A program made the translations under genes and the position numbers. DNA of 19,330 nt from Actinomycetes bacterium (GTDB lineage: Bacteria; Actinomycetota; Thermoleophilia; Solirubrobacterales; Solirubrobacteraceae): positions 1 through 19,330 of the forward strand of contig JAEYAL010000052.1 in assembly GCA_023404805.1 (NCBI GenBank), read 5' to 3'. The notes beneath the pieces were generated by a model that worked only from the letters and a program-made list of their open reading frames with translations, was not told the DNA's origin and made no database searches. The first letter of the stretch is position 1; every line of letters starts with the position of its first letter. Positions 17,881 to 19,330 of the stretch are shown piece by piece.

Positions 17881-17906
17881 GGAATCCCTGGTACACGCCG
17901 ATGTTT

Positions 17907-17937
17907 GAGCGAGCGCGACATGGAGTCGCGCTCGCTC
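17907..17937 (+). terminator. Perfect 13-bp hairpin between the two giant secreted-protein genes
   Basis: GAGCGAGCGCGAC (17907-17919), five-base loop ATGGA, then the exact complement (17925-17937). It lies 26 bases after the upstream stop codon. There is no T-tract. The loop contains an in-frame ATG (17920) of the next gene, so the hairpin could end one transcript or shield a start codon. Confidence 0.5.
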
Positions 17938-17949
17938 TCGTACGCCGCC

Positions 17950-19330
17950 GTGACCGCTCGCTCAGCACCACGCATTCCTTCCTCGCGCCGCTGGAGCGCG
18001 CTGGCCCGCCGTGCCGCTCCGCTGCTCCTAGCGGCCCTGTTTGGCGCGCCGGCTGGGGCGAGTGCCGGGTCGATCGAGCTGCAGTCGGCGTTCGCCGGGC
18101 CGATCGCGACGAGCAATCCGCTCTGCACCGCCGAGCCGCGCGGACTGGTCTACGGGACCACGAACTTCAACGCCGCCCAGCCCCTGACGCACCGGTCACA
18201 TGGCTACCCGGGTGTCACCTATTACGAGCCGGCCAACGCGCCGTCGTACCTCGACCTGGTCCCGAACGCGCAGGCCAGCGCGGCGTCCGACCTCTGCGCG
18301 GGCTTCACCCTGCCGCCGAACGTCGAACCGCAGCTGGAGCGCGATTGGTACAACGACGCGCCGCGCCTGCAGGACGATCCCGAGTGGCCGGACCTGGCGG
18401 ACACGCACGTGTCGACGTTCCCGTCGGGCACCTCGCCGGTCCACGGCGACGACCTGCGCAACCTCGCGATCACGCTCCCGGCTGGCTACTCGCTCGACTT
18501 CACGGCGGCTCCCGAGTGCGCTGCCGCGGCTTTCGGCGCCGGCAGCTACGCGGCGCCGTCCTGCCCGGCAGGCACGCAGCTCGGCGACGCGTTCGTGCGC
18601 GTCAGCGCCTACTCCGCCAGCGCCGCGAACCACGCGACCCTCACCGGCGTGGCCCTCTACAACCTCTCGCCGGGCGCCGGTGAGGTCGGCCGCCTCGGGC
18701 TGTCGTTCAAGGCCGTCGCCGCGCTCGCGCCCGCGAAATGGGTCCTGGCCATCCGGCTCGCCGGTGACGGCTCCGGCCGGCTCGTCGCCGAAGTCGCGGA
18801 CGCGGCCCGGCTCACCTACGACGCCTCGTCGATCGCCGGCGTCGGCACTGCATGGAACGGCAACGCCGGCGACATCCTCGGCAGCGGCGACCCGCGGATC
18901 GGGCAGCCGCAGCCGTCGGCGCCGCAGCGGCCGCTCTACGTCGAAGGCCTGAGCCTGCGCCTGTGGGGCGCCAAGAGCAACCACCCGACGCTCGCCAGCG
19001 ACTTCGGCGCCCAGGGCGGCCAGTGCGCCGCACCGGTGAACGCGAAGCTGGCGGCCGACACCTACGGCGGCCACGCCAGCAGCACCAGCACCGGCGGCTA
19101 CACGCTGATGGACTGCGGCTCTCTCTCCCTTCCGGCGACCGCGGCGGCATCGCTCACGACCGCGGCGGCGGGCGCGCCGACCGGCGCGACGATCGACATC
19201 GACCTGCCGCAGGCCGGCGCCCGTCTCCCGGCGCAGCCGACCGCGCTCGAGCTGGCGCTGCCGACCGGGCTCGAGCTCGGCCCGCAGCTCGCCTCCGGCG
19301 ACCAGGGCCAGCCGACCTGCACCGCCGAGC
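17950..19330 (+). CDS. Second giant secreted module protein, paralogue of the upstream gene (partial, 3' end outside window)
   Basis: At least 460 residues, open to the right edge. The start is taken as GTG 17950, which gives a signal peptide with a basic RRWSALARR region, hydrophobic APLLLAALFGAPAGASA and cleavage near ASA-G. ATG 17920 in the same frame is possible but lies in a hairpin loop. The protein aligns along its length with the gene before it: CTAEP near the N-terminus, LAITLPAGYSL with ECAAAAF and CPAGTQLG (first module), ALYNLSPGAGEVGRLGLSF against IYNLEPGPDEVGRLGVTV, LSLRLWGAKSNHPTLASDF against LKIWGSNAAHPSMPGDF, then LALPTGLELGPQLASG, the start of a second module. This marks a tandem duplication that has diverged. 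Role unknown; exported. Confidence 0.8.
   Translation, partial: MTARSAPRIPSSRRWSALARRAAPLLLAALFGAPAGASAGSIELQSAFAGPIATSNPLCTAEPRGLVYGTTNFNAAQPLTHRSHGYPGVTYYEPANAPSYLDLVPNAQASAASDLCAGFTLPPNVEPQLERDWYNDAPRLQDDPEWPDLADTHVSTFPSGTSPVHGDDLRNLAITLPAGYSLDFTAAPECAAAAFGAGSYAAPSCPAGTQLGDAFVRVSAYSASAANHATLTGVALYNLSPGAGEVGRLGLSFKAVAALAPAKWVLAIRLAGDGSGRLVAEVADAARLTYDASSIAGVGTAWNGNAGDILGSGDPRIGQPQPSAPQRPLYVEGLSLRLWGAKSNHPTLASDFGAQGGQCAAPVNAKLAADTYGGHASSTSTGGYTLMDCGSLSLPATAAASLTTAAAGAPTGATIDIDLPQAGARLPAQPTALELALPTGLELGPQLASGDQGQPTCTAE

Overview
The window is very GC-rich, and the reading frames I call real have strongly G/C-biased third codon positions. Several secreted proteins belong to types I know mainly from Thermoleophilia (Solirubrobacterales: Solirubrobacter, Conexibacter, Patulibacter and relatives). 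These include a TolB-like propeller with a C-terminal Cys/Lys-rich beta domain, and giant proteins with repeated LP-x-G ... C..(A/E)QF ... CP..T(R/Q)xG modules. I therefore read this as a chromosomal segment of a Solirubrobacterales-like actinobacterium; that is inference from family resemblance, not a search result.

Layout. (1) 1-3083, plus strand: a tightly overlapping operon. It holds the tail of an upstream gene, a 342-aa helical protein with a Gly/Ala-rich hydrophobic segment and basic tail, a four-TM protein, a 156-aa PsbP/DcrB-like-fold candidate, a 189-aa protein with a faint EspG-like pattern, and a second membrane gene that is frameshifted and resembles the first. This looks like an accessory, possibly type VII-secretion-linked, module. 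(2) 3141-4772: large catalytic subunit of a B12-dependent methylmalonyl-CoA mutase, from a leaderless-type promoter. (3) 4847-8625, minus strand: a secreted protein with an 18-bp minisatellite linker, an AbiEi-like/DUF559 protein, and a secreted 477-aa protein. Near-identical 53-bp repeats lie on either side of the AbiEi/DUF559 gene. (4) 8771-12669, plus strand: a small DUF3108-like protein and a 1024-aa secreted propeller protein. (5) 12788-14356: propionyl-CoA carboxylase carboxyltransferase subunit, with a promoter very like that of the mutase, followed by a strong terminator. (6) 14584 to the end: two tandem paralogous giant secreted Cys-module proteins, the second running off the window.

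How they work together. The mutase and the carboxylase subunit are the two core enzymes of the propionyl-CoA to succinyl-CoA route. They are separated by about 8 kb of unrelated, mostly secreted or defence-like genes, but share a promoter motif (TACGAT, then TCGSCGC, then the start codon), which suggests co-regulation. The mutase B12-binding subunit, the epimerase, MeaB and the biotin subunit are not in this window. The rest is largely an exported-protein neighbourhood: four of the proteins have clear signal peptides.

The least explained signals are the operon at 1-3083, the paired 53-bp palindromic repeats around the AbiEi/DUF559 gene with helically spaced CTGCGC-type boxes upstream of it, and the four-hairpin intergenic region at 14357-14583. 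I see no rRNA, tRNA, CRISPR array or transposase.
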